Source: Streptomyces tendae (GTDB lineage: Bacteria > Actinomycetota > Actinomycetes > Streptomycetales > Streptomycetaceae). Taken from it: a DNA stretch of 64,000 nucleotides. Below the pieces are notes generated by a model. It was not told the DNA's origin. It worked only from the letters and a program-made list of their open reading frames with translations, and did no database searches. Both the position numbers and the translations under genes were made by a program. The stretch is from NCBI RefSeq assembly GCF_008632955.1, contig NZ_CP043959.1, positions 2,914,001 to 2,978,000 of the forward strand. Reading direction: 5' to 3'. This document shows, piece by piece, positions 1 through 9,422 of this stretch (its first letter is position 1; the number at the start of each line of letters is the position of its first letter).

Positions 1-581
1 TCCTGTCCACCGACAACCTCGCCGAGCCGGACTTCGAGGGCGCCAAGTACGTGTGCAGCACGCCCCTGCGCCCCAGGGAGCACCAGGCCGCGCTGTGGCG
101 GGGCCTGTGCACCAACGACCTCCAGGTGGTCTCCACCGACCACTGCCCGTTCTGCTTCACCGGCCAGAAGGAACTCGGCCGCGGCGACTTCTCCAAGATC
201 CCCAACGGGCTGCCGGGCGTGGAGAACCGCATGGACCTGCTCCACCAGGCCGTCCTCGACGGGCACATCACCCGCCGCCGCTGGATCGAGATCGCCTGCG
301 CCACCCCGGCCCGGATGTTCGGCCTGTACCCGAAGAAGGGCACCGTCGCGCCGGGCGCCGACGCCGACGTGGTGATCTACGACCCGGCGGCCGAGCAGGT
401 CATGTCCGCCGACACCCACCACATGAACGTCGACTACTCGGCCTATGAGGGCAAGCGGGTCACCGGCCGCGTCGAGACCGTGTTCTCGCGCGGGGTCCCC
501 GTCGTCACCGACCGGGAGTACACCGGACACGCCGGACACGGCGTCTACACCCCGCGTTCCACCTGTCAGTACCTCACCTAG
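1..581 (+). CDS. hydA: Dihydropyrimidinase / D-hydantoinase, C-terminal part
   Basis: Cyclic-amide hydrolase that opens dihydropyrimidines or hydantoins, a step of reductive pyrimidine catabolism in the cytoplasm. Only about the last 190 residues are present; the frame is already open at base 3 and the start lies outside the window. The visible part contains STDHCPF, the family motif with the metal-binding aspartate, and the usual ending in which the strand DVVIYDP is followed by a small C-terminal beta domain. The next two genes, an LLM-class oxidoreductase (11 bases on) and an NCS1 permease, run in the same direction as one operon, which supports a pyrimidine or hydantoin role. The substrate is inferred from family and context. 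Confidence 0.88.
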   Translation, partial: LSTDNLAEPDFEGAKYVCSTPLRPREHQAALWRGLCTNDLQVVSTDHCPFCFTGQKELGRGDFSKIPNGLPGVENRMDLLHQAVLDGHITRRRWIEIACATPARMFGLYPKKGTVAPGADADVVIYDPAAEQVMSADTHHMNVDYSAYEGKRVTGRVETVFSRGVPVVTDREYTGHAGHGVYTPRSTCQYLT

Positions 582-592
582 GAGCGGAGCGC

Positions 593-1594
593 ATGGACTT
601 CGGCCTCGTCCTGCAGACCGACCCGCCGGCCTCGCGGGTCATCAGCCTGATGAAGCGCGCCGAGCGCAACGGGTTCACCCACGGGTGGACCTTCGACTCG
701 GCCGTGCTGTGGCAGGAACCCTTCGTCGTCTACAGCCAGATCCTCGCCCACACCACGACCCTCACCGTCGGCCCGATGGTCACCAACCCGGGCACCCGCA
801 CCTGGGAGGTCACCGCCTCCACCTTCGCCACCCTCAACGACATGTACGGCAACCGCACCGTCTGCGGCATCGGCCGCGGCGACTCGGCGATGCGCGTCGC
901 CGGACGCAGGCCCAACACCCTGGCCCGGCTCGGCGAGGCGATCGACGTGATCCGCGACCTCGCCGAGGGGCGCGAGGCCGAGGTGGACGGACAACCGATG
1001 CGGCTGCCGTGGGTGCGCGACGGGAAACTGCCGGTCTGGATGGCCGCCTACGGCCCCAAGGCGCTCGCCCTCACCGGACGGAAGGCCGACGGCTTCATCC
1101 TGCAGCTCGCCGACCCCTTCCTCACCGAGTGGATGGTCAAGGCCGTACGGAACGCCGCCGCCGAGGCGGGCCGCGACCCGGACGCGGTCACCATCTGCGT
1201 CGCCGCACCCGCGTACGTCGGCGACGACCTCGCGCACGCCCGGGAGCAGTGCCGCTGGTTCGGCGGGATGGTCGGCAACCACGTCGCCGACCTGGTCTCC
1301 CGCTACGGCGACCACTCCGGCATGGTCCCCGAGGCGCTGACCGACTACATCAAGGGCCGCCAAGGCTACGACTACAGCCACCACGGACGGGCCGGCAACC
1401 CGTCCACGGACTTCGTGCCCGACGAGATCGTGGACCGCTTCTGCCTCCTCGGCCCGCCCGAGGCGCACATCGAGAAGCTGCGGGCACTGCGCGACCTGGG
1501 CGTGGACCAGTTCGCGGTGTACGACATGCACGACGCGCAGGAAACGACGATCGACGCGTACGGCGCGGAGATCATCCCGGCACTCAGCGACTGA
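593..1594 (+). CDS. LLM-class F420-dependent oxidoreductase, TIGR03842-like
   Basis: Luciferase-like TIM-barrel protein of 333 residues, of the type probably using coenzyme F420. The N-terminus starts directly with the first barrel strand (MDFGLVLQTDPPA), and GIGRGDSAMRVAGRRP matches the cofactor-phosphate loop of the family. It lies 11 bases after the hydantoinase with GGAGCGGAG as ribosome binding site, and 27 bases before the permease. Proteins of this subfamily are found beside hydantoinase genes, and an oxidoreductive step in pyrimidine or hydantoin breakdown is the natural inference. The reaction itself is not established by the sequence. Confidence 0.85.
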   Translation: MDFGLVLQTDPPASRVISLMKRAERNGFTHGWTFDSAVLWQEPFVVYSQILAHTTTLTVGPMVTNPGTRTWEVTASTFATLNDMYGNRTVCGIGRGDSAMRVAGRRPNTLARLGEAIDVIRDLAEGREAEVDGQPMRLPWVRDGKLPVWMAAYGPKALALTGRKADGFILQLADPFLTEWMVKAVRNAAAEAGRDPDAVTICVAAPAYVGDDLAHAREQCRWFGGMVGNHVADLVSRYGDHSGMVPEALTDYIKGRQGYDYSHHGRAGNPSTDFVPDEIVDRFCLLGPPEAHIEKLRALRDLGVDQFAVYDMHDAQETTIDAYGAEIIPALSD

Positions 1595-1621
1595 ACCGGT
1601 ACCACTGCGAAAGGCACGCCC

Positions 1622-3142
<1,521 letters not shown>

Positions 3143-3182
3143 GGGCCCGCCGCCGCCCCGGGGGCGCCCGGGGAAGCCGGCC

Positions 3183-4034
3183 TCAGCGGGCCGTGCCGAA
3201 GTCCTGCGTCCAGTAGGTGCCGGACAGGCCGACGCCGATCTCCTTGAACGAGCAGTTGAGGATGTTCGCCTTGTGGCCGGGGCTGGTCATCCAGCCCTGC
3301 ATCACCTGCTCCGGGGTGGAGTAGCCGTAGGCGACGTTCTCGCCGTAGGTGCTCCAGGTGTAACCGGCGCGGGTGATGCGGGCACCGGGGTCCGACCCGT
3401 CCGAGCCGGTGTGCGACATGGTTCCGGTCGACGCCATGTCCTCGCTGTGCCGCTGCGCGGCCGTGTTCAGGGTGGCGTTGGCCGTCACCGGGGAGCAGCC
3501 GGCCCCGGCACGCTCGGCGTTGACCAGCTCCACGACCCGGGCGACGGCGCCGGAGGCCGTGGCGGGCGGCTTCGGAGCCGCGGTCGTGGGCTTCGGGGCG
3601 GCCGTCGTCGGCTTCGGGGCGGACGCGGTCGGCGACGACGCCGAGGGCTTGGGGGCGGCCGTGGTGGGCTTCGGGGCCGCCGTGGTGGAGGAGGGGGCCG
3701 CGGTGGTGGACCCTGCCTTCTTCCTCGGCTTGTGGGACTGCTTGCCGCCGTGCTGCTTGCGGCTCTCCTTCGTCGGGCTCGCGGAGGCGCTCGGCGAGTC
3801 CGACGCCACCGGCGTGGGGTCGGCGTCGTGCTGGCTGCGCCAGCGGCCGTACCAGCCGGGTCCGTCCCAGCGGTCCTCGCCGACGGACGGCACCGCGGTC
3901 GTGCGGTCCTCCCGCTGCCCGCCGTCCGGCCAGTCGGTACAGGCCATGGCGACCGAGGGTATGCCTATGACGCCGACGGCGACCGCGGCGACGACCGTCC
4001 GCCGGTACTTCTGCTGATGGCGATGCTTTCCCAT
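3183..4034 (-). CDS. Secreted CAP-domain (SCP/YkwD-like) protein
   Basis: Secreted protein of about 283 residues with an N-terminal signal peptide (basic KHRHQQKYRR, then a hydrophobic stretch ending SVAMA). A low-complexity linker of repeated TTAAPKP units follows, and then a C-terminal CAP domain. CAP hallmarks are RHSEDMASTGTMSHTG, YGENVAYGYSTPEQVM and GWMTSPGHKANIL. I chose the methionine at 4034; an ATG four codons upstream at 4046 is also possible. The linker suggests display in or beyond the cell wall. The function of bacterial CAP proteins is mostly unknown. The upstream gap is unusually long, about 360 bases, and holds two palindromes described separately. Confidence 0.85.
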   Translation of the reverse strand: MGKHRHQQKYRRTVVAAVAVGVIGIPSVAMACTDWPDGGQREDRTTAVPSVGEDRWDGPGWYGRWRSQHDADPTPVASDSPSASASPTKESRKQHGGKQSHKPRKKAGSTTAAPSSTTAAPKPTTAAPKPSASSPTASAPKPTTAAPKPTTAAPKPPATASGAVARVVELVNAERAGAGCSPVTANATLNTAAQRHSEDMASTGTMSHTGSDGSDPGARITRAGYTWSTYGENVAYGYSTPEQVMQGWMTSPGHKANILNCSFKEIGVGLSGTYWTQDFGTAR

Positions 4035-4361
4035 ACGTGACCTCACCCCTCGGTGTGCGGAGGCTGGTCATTCTTGGGACGGCCCGGCGCGGGGCGCAAA
4101 GGGCCGGTCTACTACTCGCTTTCGTAGATCCACGAGGGCCTTGCGACGGGCGGGGGAGCGTGCCGGTCCGCCCGGACGAGGCCGGGCGGACCGTCTGGCG
4201 TCGCGTCAGAAAGCGCCCTGCGCCGACGGACCGGGGTCCTGCGGATCCCGGCCGGACCACCGCCCGCACGGGCCCGGTCCGCTGTCCGGCCAAGACGGAC
4301 AAGTCCCCCATGTCGCCGCCGCGAGGTCTACTAACCGACCCGGTCAGATCGGGAACGGGCT

Positions 4362-4375
4362 GTGACAGATGTCAC
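4362..4375. promoter_or_regulatory. Crp-like site GTG(N)6GNCAC
   Basis: GTGACAGATGTCAC is an inverted repeat of GTGACA around GA. It fits the GTG(N)6GNCAC pattern reported for Streptomyces Crp and also TGTGA-N6-TCAC of classical CRP. It lies about 330 bases upstream of the CAP-protein start, and 19 bases past the stop of the next gene upstream. Binding is inferred. Confidence 0.4.
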
Positions 4376-4390
4376 GGAACCATTGGTTCC
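4376..4390. repeat. Perfect 15-base palindrome next to the Crp-like site
   Basis: GGAACCATTGGTTCC consists of 7-base arms around one T and directly follows the Crp-like site. It begins four bases beyond the stop of the gene ending at 4394 on the minus strand. It may be part of that gene's terminator or a protein-binding site; the one-base loop favours a protein-binding site. Confidence 0.45.
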
Positions 4391-4393
4391 GGA

Positions 4394-5059
4394 TCAGCCT
4401 CGCGCCTTCGTCAGCGCGGCCACCGCTTCCTTGGCGGCCTTGATCGCGCCCTTGTTGATCTCCTCCGTACCCGGCGCCTTCTTCGACTCGAAGTCGCTGC
4501 CGTTGTACGTGACGATCACCAGCGCGTTGGCGGAGCGGGCCACCACGACGCCCTCACGCGTCTGCTGCTTGTCCTCGGTGGTGAGGTTCACGACCGAGTA
4601 CGCGGCGTCACCGACCCCCGGCACCGCGCCCCCGCCGCTCTTCTCCTCCAGCCGCCCGCCGTACGACTGCTCCGCCGCCTCGTCGGAGTCCAGCACCTCG
4701 AACGACACGTCGAGCCAGCGGTACTCGTAGCCTTTGAGCGCGTTCCACGAGCAGGTACGGCGCAGGCCGGAGTCCGTGGACGGTATCTCCTTGCCGGCCG
4801 TCTTGGCGCCCGGCACAAGGGACTTGACGGTCGTGGCGCTCAGCGCGGTGCACGGCGCGGGCGCCGCGGCGTACGTCTTCACCGCCCGCGTCTCGGACGG
4901 GGCGGTCGGGGACTGGGCCGCCGTCTTCCCGGTCGGCTTCTTCTCGGGCGCCTCGGGCGGGGCCAGCGGGCCGGAGGACAGCGCCCATCCGGCCGCGGCG
5001 AGGACGACCACCGGGGACAGACGGGCGGTCAGGGCGATCGGCAGAGGCAAGGAACGCAC
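4394..5059 (-). CDS. Putative secreted protein, DUF3558-like
   Basis: A 221-residue protein with an N-terminal hydrophobic segment (LSPVVVLAAAGWAL), a Pro/Lys/Thr-rich spacer to about residue 60, and a globular part with two cysteines (APCTAL and RRTCSW). The layout resembles DUF3558 proteins of actinobacteria, which are usually lipoproteins. There is no lipobox cysteine here, so it is probably a secreted or N-terminally anchored protein. No enzymatic motif is visible. It stands alone, on the same strand as the CAP gene. The family assignment is tentative. Confidence 0.6.
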   Translation of the reverse strand: MRSLPLPIALTARLSPVVVLAAAGWALSSGPLAPPEAPEKKPTGKTAAQSPTAPSETRAVKTYAAAPAPCTALSATTVKSLVPGAKTAGKEIPSTDSGLRRTCSWNALKGYEYRWLDVSFEVLDSDEAAEQSYGGRLEEKSGGGAVPGVGDAAYSVVNLTTEDKQQTREGVVVARSANALVIVTYNGSDFESKKAPGTEEINKGAIKAAKEAVAALTKARG

Positions 5060-5238
5060 GGCGCACTTCTCGTGGGGGACGGTGCGGAGGGGGTCCGCAC
5101 AGCGGACGGGACGCCAGTGTCACACGCATCGTCACGGTGCGGAAGGGCTCAACTCGCTCCGTAGGCGCGCGGTGACGGGGTGGTCCCGCGGCGGCGGCCG
5201 GTTGCCGTTGTTCCTCTGCGAATAGGGGGATTTGAGCG

Positions 5239-6303
5239 TCAGGGCACCCGGGCGACCCACTCCGGCGAGGTGAACTTCGTCCGCACGAGTTCCCGCGCGC
5301 GCGACAGCTCCTCGTCCGTCACCTTGCCCTCCGTCAGGCCGTACCGGGCGCGGAAGGAATCGACCATCCGCCCGATGACCTCCTCGCGCGCCAGGCCGGT
5401 CTGCCGGCGCAGCGGGTCCACCCGCTTCTTCGCGCTCCTGGTGCCCTTGTCGGACAGCTTCTCCTTGCCGATGCGCAGCACCTCGAGCATCTTGTCCGCG
5501 TCGATGTCGTACGACATCGTCACGTGGTGCAGCACCGCGCCGGGTCCGCCGCCGGGGCCCACGATCCGCTTCTGCGCGGCGCCGGCGATCTTGCCCTGGT
5601 CGGTGGCGATGTCGTTCAGCGGCTGGTACCAGGCCTTGATGCCCATGTCGCCGAGCGCGCCGAGCACCCAGTCGTCGAGGTAGGCGTAGCTGTCCTGGAA
5701 GGACAGGCCCTGCACCAGGGCCTCCGGCACCGACAGCGAGTAGGTGATGGTGTTGCCGGGCTCCACGAACATCGCCCCGCCGCCGGAGATGCGGCGCACC
5801 ACGTCGACGCCGTGCCGGCGGGCGCCGTCGGCGTCCACCTCGTTGCGCAGCGACTGGAAGCTGCCGATGATCACCGCGGGGGAGGCCCACTCCCACACCC
5901 GCAGCGTCGGAGGCCGCCGGCCCGCGGCGACCTCGGCGGTCAGTACCTCGTCCAGGGCCATGTGCAACGCGGGCGGCTGGGGACCTTCGTGGACGAGCTG
6001 CCAGTCGTAGTCGGTCCAGTCGGTGGCGTGCGCGAGCGCGCGGCGCACCGCGATGCCGACGCCCTCCGAGGTGAGCCCGTACATCACGGTGCCCTGGGGC
6101 AGGGCGGCGTCGATGCGCGCGGCGAGACCGGCGGCGTCGGTGTCGGCCGGGGCGCCCTCCAGGGCGCCGTTCACGGCGTCCAGTGCCTCGTCGGGTTCGA
6201 GGAAGAAGTCGCCCGCCACGCGCACGTGACGCAGCGCGCCGTCCTCCACGTCGATGTCCACGACGACGAGCTTGCCGCCGGGGACCTTGTACTCACCGTG
6301 CAC
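5239..6303 (-). CDS. lplA: Lipoate-protein ligase A family, accessory domain at the N-terminus
   Basis: Attaches lipoate to lipoyl domains of 2-oxoacid dehydrogenases and the glycine cleavage H protein. The first 85 residues (KVPGGKLVVVDI, then RVAGDFF) resemble the small accessory domain that sits at the C-terminus of E. coli LplA. The catalytic biotin/lipoate ligase fold follows, with RRISGGGAMFVEPGN (the RRxSGGG motif), NDIATDQGKIAGAAQKR with the conserved Lys, and HHVTMSYDID. So the two domains are in swapped order. The start is GTG with GGAG upstream. The gene follows the ABC importer operon but is separated from it by a strong hairpin. Confidence 0.85.
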   Translation of the reverse strand: MHGEYKVPGGKLVVVDIDVEDGALRHVRVAGDFFLEPDEALDAVNGALEGAPADTDAAGLAARIDAALPQGTVMYGLTSEGVGIAVRRALAHATDWTDYDWQLVHEGPQPPALHMALDEVLTAEVAAGRRPPTLRVWEWASPAVIIGSFQSLRNEVDADGARRHGVDVVRRISGGGAMFVEPGNTITYSLSVPEALVQGLSFQDSYAYLDDWVLGALGDMGIKAWYQPLNDIATDQGKIAGAAQKRIVGPGGGPGAVLHHVTMSYDIDADKMLEVLRIGKEKLSDKGTRSAKKRVDPLRRQTGLAREEVIGRMVDSFRARYGLTEGKVTDEELSRARELVRTKFTSPEWVARVP

Positions 6304-6374
6304 GACTCCGCCTCTCCTGTACCCCTGGTCGCCAACACCGGCGGGAAGGGAGATGTTCCCCCGTTCCCCGCCGG

Positions 6375-6425
6375 CGCCGACACCGACGGGGTGGGGGACG
6401 GATCCCGGCCCCGCCGGTGTCGGCG
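6375..6425 (-). terminator. Terminator hairpin of the ABC importer operon
   Basis: CGCCGACACCG (6375-6385) pairs with CGGTGTCGGCG (6415-6425), with further GGGG/CCCC pairing in the loop. It begins just past the stop at 6427 and separates the importer from lplA. Confidence 0.6.
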
Positions 6426-6426
6426 G

Positions 6427-7452
6427 TCAGACCGCGTGGGCGGCCGGGACGGTGTCGGGCCCGGCGGCCGGCTGCGGGTGGACGCAGTGCCAGCGGTGGC
6501 CGTCCGGGCCGTCGGAGACGGCCGGGAACACGGTGGCGCAGGCGTCGTCCGCCTTCCAGCAGCGGGTGCGGAACGGACAGCCGGACGGCGGGTTCGTCGC
6601 CGAGGGCACCGGACCGTGCAGCACGATCCGCTCCGGACGCTCCAGCAGACTCGGCGTGGCCGACAGCAGCGCCTCGGTGTACGGGTGCCGGGAGCCGCCC
6701 GTGACCTGTGCGGACCGGCCCTCCTCCACCACACGGCCGAGGTACAGCACCGCGATGCGGTCGGCCAGGTACCGCACGGTCTGCACGTCGTGGGAGATGA
6801 AGACCATCGCCAGACCGAGCCGGGCGCGCAGGTCCACCAGGAGGTTGAGGATCTGCGCGCGCACCGACACGTCCAGGGCGCTGGTCGGCTCGTCGGCGAC
6901 GATCAGCTCCGGCTCCAGGGCCAGCGCGCGGGCGATCGCCACCCGCTGACGCTGCCCGCCCGACAGCTGGCCGGGCAGCGCGCCCAGGGTGTGCCCGGGC
7001 AGGCCCACCAGGTCCAGCAGCTCCTCGACGCGCTGCTCACGCCCGGCGCGGGTGCCCCGGGCGTGCACGTCCAGCGGGTCCCGCAGGATCCGCCGTACCG
7101 GAAGGCGCGGATTCAGGGCGGTGGACGGGTCCTGGAAGACCACGCCGACGCTTGCCCCGAAGCGGCTGCGGCGTTCCGCCGCCGGCATCGTCCACAGGTC
7201 CTGGCCCTTGAAGTACACCTGACCCTCGGTCGGACGCTGGAGCCCGGTGACCACCCGGGCCAGGGTGGACTTGCCGCAGCCCGACTCCCCGACCAGGCCG
7301 AGAATCTCGCCGCGCCGGACCTCCAGCGAGGCGTCGGTCAGGGCGTGCACGGCGTCCCGGCGCAGGATGCCTCCGCTGCGCGCCTTGTGCCGGACATGGA
7401 TGCCGTCGAGCCGGACCAGCGGGTCCGTCATGGTTTCCTCGGGGGCGGTCAT
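6427..7452 (-). CDS. Oligopeptide-type ABC transporter ATPase (DppF/OppF-like)
   Basis: ATP-binding subunit of 341 residues. Walker A is GESGCGKST, the signature is LSGGQRQRVAIARAL, and Walker B is LIVADEPTSALD, with SHD as switch histidine. A C-terminal Opp/Dpp extension contains CPFRTRCW. The start ATG overlaps the stop of the upstream permease-ATPase gene in ATGA, indicating translational coupling. It is the last gene of the four-gene importer. With the ATPase half of the preceding fusion protein it would form the nucleotide-binding pair. A sialic acid substrate is inferred from the shared operator (see 12135-12150 and 13139-13151). Confidence 0.9.
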   Translation of the reverse strand: MTAPEETMTDPLVRLDGIHVRHKARSGGILRRDAVHALTDASLEVRRGEILGLVGESGCGKSTLARVVTGLQRPTEGQVYFKGQDLWTMPAAERRSRFGASVGVVFQDPSTALNPRLPVRRILRDPLDVHARGTRAGREQRVEELLDLVGLPGHTLGALPGQLSGGQRQRVAIARALALEPELIVADEPTSALDVSVRAQILNLLVDLRARLGLAMVFISHDVQTVRYLADRIAVLYLGRVVEEGRSAQVTGGSRHPYTEALLSATPSLLERPERIVLHGPVPSATNPPSGCPFRTRCWKADDACATVFPAVSDGPDGHRWHCVHPQPAAGPDTVPAAHAV

Positions 7453-9422
7453 CGGGCACCCTCCAGCGACTTGGCCGACGGGCGCACGGGCGCCGGATGA
7501 TGGCAGGCGAACAGGTGGTCGGGGGAGTCGCCGCGGTCGGTGGCCCGCGGCGGGGTGGTGGCGCACAGCTCGGTGGCGGCGGTGCAGCGCGAGACGAACC
7601 GGCAGCCGGCGCCGAACGCCTTCGGCGCGGGCACCACACCGCGGATCTGGTGCAGCCGCTCGGCGCCCGCCTCCAGCGAGACGACGGAGCCCAGCAGGCC
7701 CCGGCTGTAGTGGTGCGCCGGGTCGGTCAGCAGCGCCCGGGTGTCACCGGCCTCCGCGACCTGCCCGGCGTACATGACCGCGACCCGGTGGGCGAGGTCG
7801 CCGACCAGGGCCAGGTCGTGCGAGACCAGCACCATGGCGAAGCCGAGTTCGTCGCGCAGCCTCACCAGCAGCTCGACGACCTGGGCCTGCACGGTCACGT
7901 CGAGCGCCGTGGTCGGCTCGTCGGCGATCAGCAGCCGCGGGCTGCGGGAGAGCGCCATCGCGATGAGCACGCGCTGGCGCTGGCCGCCGGAGAGCTCGTG
8001 CGGGTAGCTGCGCAGGGTGCGCTCGGGGGACAGGCCGACCAGTTCGAGCAGTTCGGCCGGGGTCCGGGTGCCGCCCCGGGAAGTGAGCCGCTTGAGCTGG
8101 GTGCCGATCAGCACCGACGGGTTCAGCGACGACATGGCGTCCTGGTAGACCATCGCGATCTCCGGGCCCATGAGGGCGCGCCGCTCCCGGGGCGACAGCT
8201 TCAGCAGGTCACGGCCCCGGTAGAGGATCTCGCCGGTCGCCACGGCGTTGCGCGCCAGCAGGCCCATGACGGCCAGGCTGGTGATCGACTTGCCGCAGCC
8301 CGACTCGCCGACCAGTCCCAGCGTCTCGCCCTCGCGGACGGTGAAGGAGATGCCGTCGACGACGGCGATGTCGCCGTAGCGGTCGGGGAAGCGGATCGAC
8401 AGGTCGCGTACGACGAGCAGGTCGGCGGCGTCCTCGGCCAGCGGCGGCACGGCGCCTTCCGTGGCCTCGATCCGGGTGGCGAGCTCGGTGAGCGCGGCGT
8501 CGGCGGCGGTCCGGTCGGCGGCAGGCTCGGCGGCGGCGATCTTCTCGACGGTGTCGCCGCCGTCGGCGCGGGCCTTGTCCGGGGAGGCGGCGGCGTCCGT
8601 CATGCCCTCGGACAGGACGTTCAGCGCGAGCACCGTGATCAGCAGGCACAGGCCCGGGAAGAGGGTCGCCCACCAGCCGCCGGAGAGCAGGATCTGCCGG
8701 CCGTAGGCCAGCACGCTGCCCCAGCTGGGGTCGGGGTCCTGCACGCCCGCGCCGATGAAGGACAGGCTCGCCTCGAAGATGATCGAGTCGGCCACCATGA
8801 CGGTCGCGAACACCAGTACCGGAGCCGCGCAGTTGACGGCGACGTGCCGGGCCACGATGTAGTGGCGGCGGGCGCCGACGACCTGCTCCGCGGCGACGTA
8901 GTCCTCGCCGTACTGCTCCAGCACGTTGGCCCGGACGACCCGGGCGAGCGACGGGGAGTAGACGAAGGCGATGGTGAAGATGATGACCGGGACGCTGGCC
9001 CCGAACACGGCCACCAGCACGGCGGCCAGCGCGATCGGCGGGAACGACATGACGACGTCCAGCGTGCGCATCACCGACTCGTCGGCGAACTTGCGCGAGG
9101 TGGCCGCCAGGGCGCCCAGGGACGAGCCGATGGCCAGCGCGAGGAGGGTCGCGCCGAACCCGATGACCAGGGAGTAGCGGGCGCCGTGCACGACGCGGGC
9201 GAACACGTCGCGGCCGGCCCGGTCGGTGCCGAACCAGTGGTCGGCGCCCGGCGGCAGGGCCGGGGTGCCGGTGGCGAGCGGGTCCTGGGTGAGCAGCGGT
9301 GCGAAGACGGCGCCCAGCACGACGACGAGGAGGACCGCGAGGGCGATCCGGGAGGGCACGGGCAGGCGACGCAGGCGGGTGCCGGGCCGGAGCCGCTCGG
9401 CGAGGGAGCGTGGAGCGAACAT
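7449..9422 (-). CDS. Fused ABC permease (DppC-like) and ATPase (DppD-like)
   Basis: One 657-residue chain joining two normally separate subunits. Residues 1-280 form a DppC-type permease with about six membrane segments and the coupling-helix region EQYGEDYVAAEQVVGAR. A charged Ala/Glu/Asp-rich linker (about 280-335) follows. The C-terminal half is a DppD-type ATPase with Walker A GESGCGKS near 375, LSGGQRQRV, LLIADEPTTALD and a C-terminal Cys-containing extension. The ATG at 9422 overlaps the previous stop as TGATG with AGGA upstream; a GTG one codon earlier is possible. From memory, the SatABCD sialic acid importer of Haemophilus ducreyi also has a permease-ATPase fusion in a peptide-type system, which fits this context. 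Confidence 0.9.
   Translation of the reverse strand: MFAPRSLAERLRPGTRLRRLPVPSRIALAVLLVVVLGAVFAPLLTQDPLATGTPALPPGADHWFGTDRAGRDVFARVVHGARYSLVIGFGATLLALAIGSSLGALAATSRKFADESVMRTLDVVMSFPPIALAAVLVAVFGASVPVIIFTIAFVYSPSLARVVRANVLEQYGEDYVAAEQVVGARRHYIVARHVAVNCAAPVLVFATVMVADSIIFEASLSFIGAGVQDPDPSWGSVLAYGRQILLSGGWWATLFPGLCLLITVLALNVLSEGMTDAAASPDKARADGGDTVEKIAAAEPAADRTAADAALTELATRIEATEGAVPPLAEDAADLLVVRDLSIRFPDRYGDIAVVDGISFTVREGETLGLVGESGCGKSITSLAVMGLLARNAVATGEILYRGRDLLKLSPRERRALMGPEIAMVYQDAMSSLNPSVLIGTQLKRLTSRGGTRTPAELLELVGLSPERTLRSYPHELSGGQRQRVLIAMALSRSPRLLIADEPTTALDVTVQAQVVELLVRLRDELGFAMVLVSHDLALVGDLAHRVAVMYAGQVAEAGDTRALLTDPAHHYSRGLLGSVVSLEAGAERLHQIRGVVPAPKAFGAGCRFVSRCTAATELCATTPPRATDRGDSPDHLFACHHPAPVRPSAKSLEGAR

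Larger units (their letters stand above)
4035..4393. other. Gene-free region ahead of the CAP-protein gene
   Basis: A stretch of 359 bases without a credible gene. Near the distal end are two adjacent palindromes (4362-4375 and 4376-4390). The 9-mer GGTCTACTA occurs twice, at 4106-4114 and 4325-4333, about 220 bases apart, so the CAP gene reads TAGTAGACC twice in its upstream region. This could mark two promoter-like elements or a long structured leader. I could not recognise a known riboswitch. Confidence 0.5.

Noticed and set aside
4141..4365. Small open frame in the gap ahead of the CAP-protein gene
   Set aside because: It has no ribosome binding site or motif, and its composition is typical of random GC-rich DNA.
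4035..4393. Possible c-di-AMP (ydaO-type) riboswitch in the leader of the CAP-protein gene
   Set aside because: The leader is long and ends GAGGGGTGAGGTCACG, but I could not find the conserved core. A covariance search with the ydaO model would decide; a significant hit would overturn the rejection.
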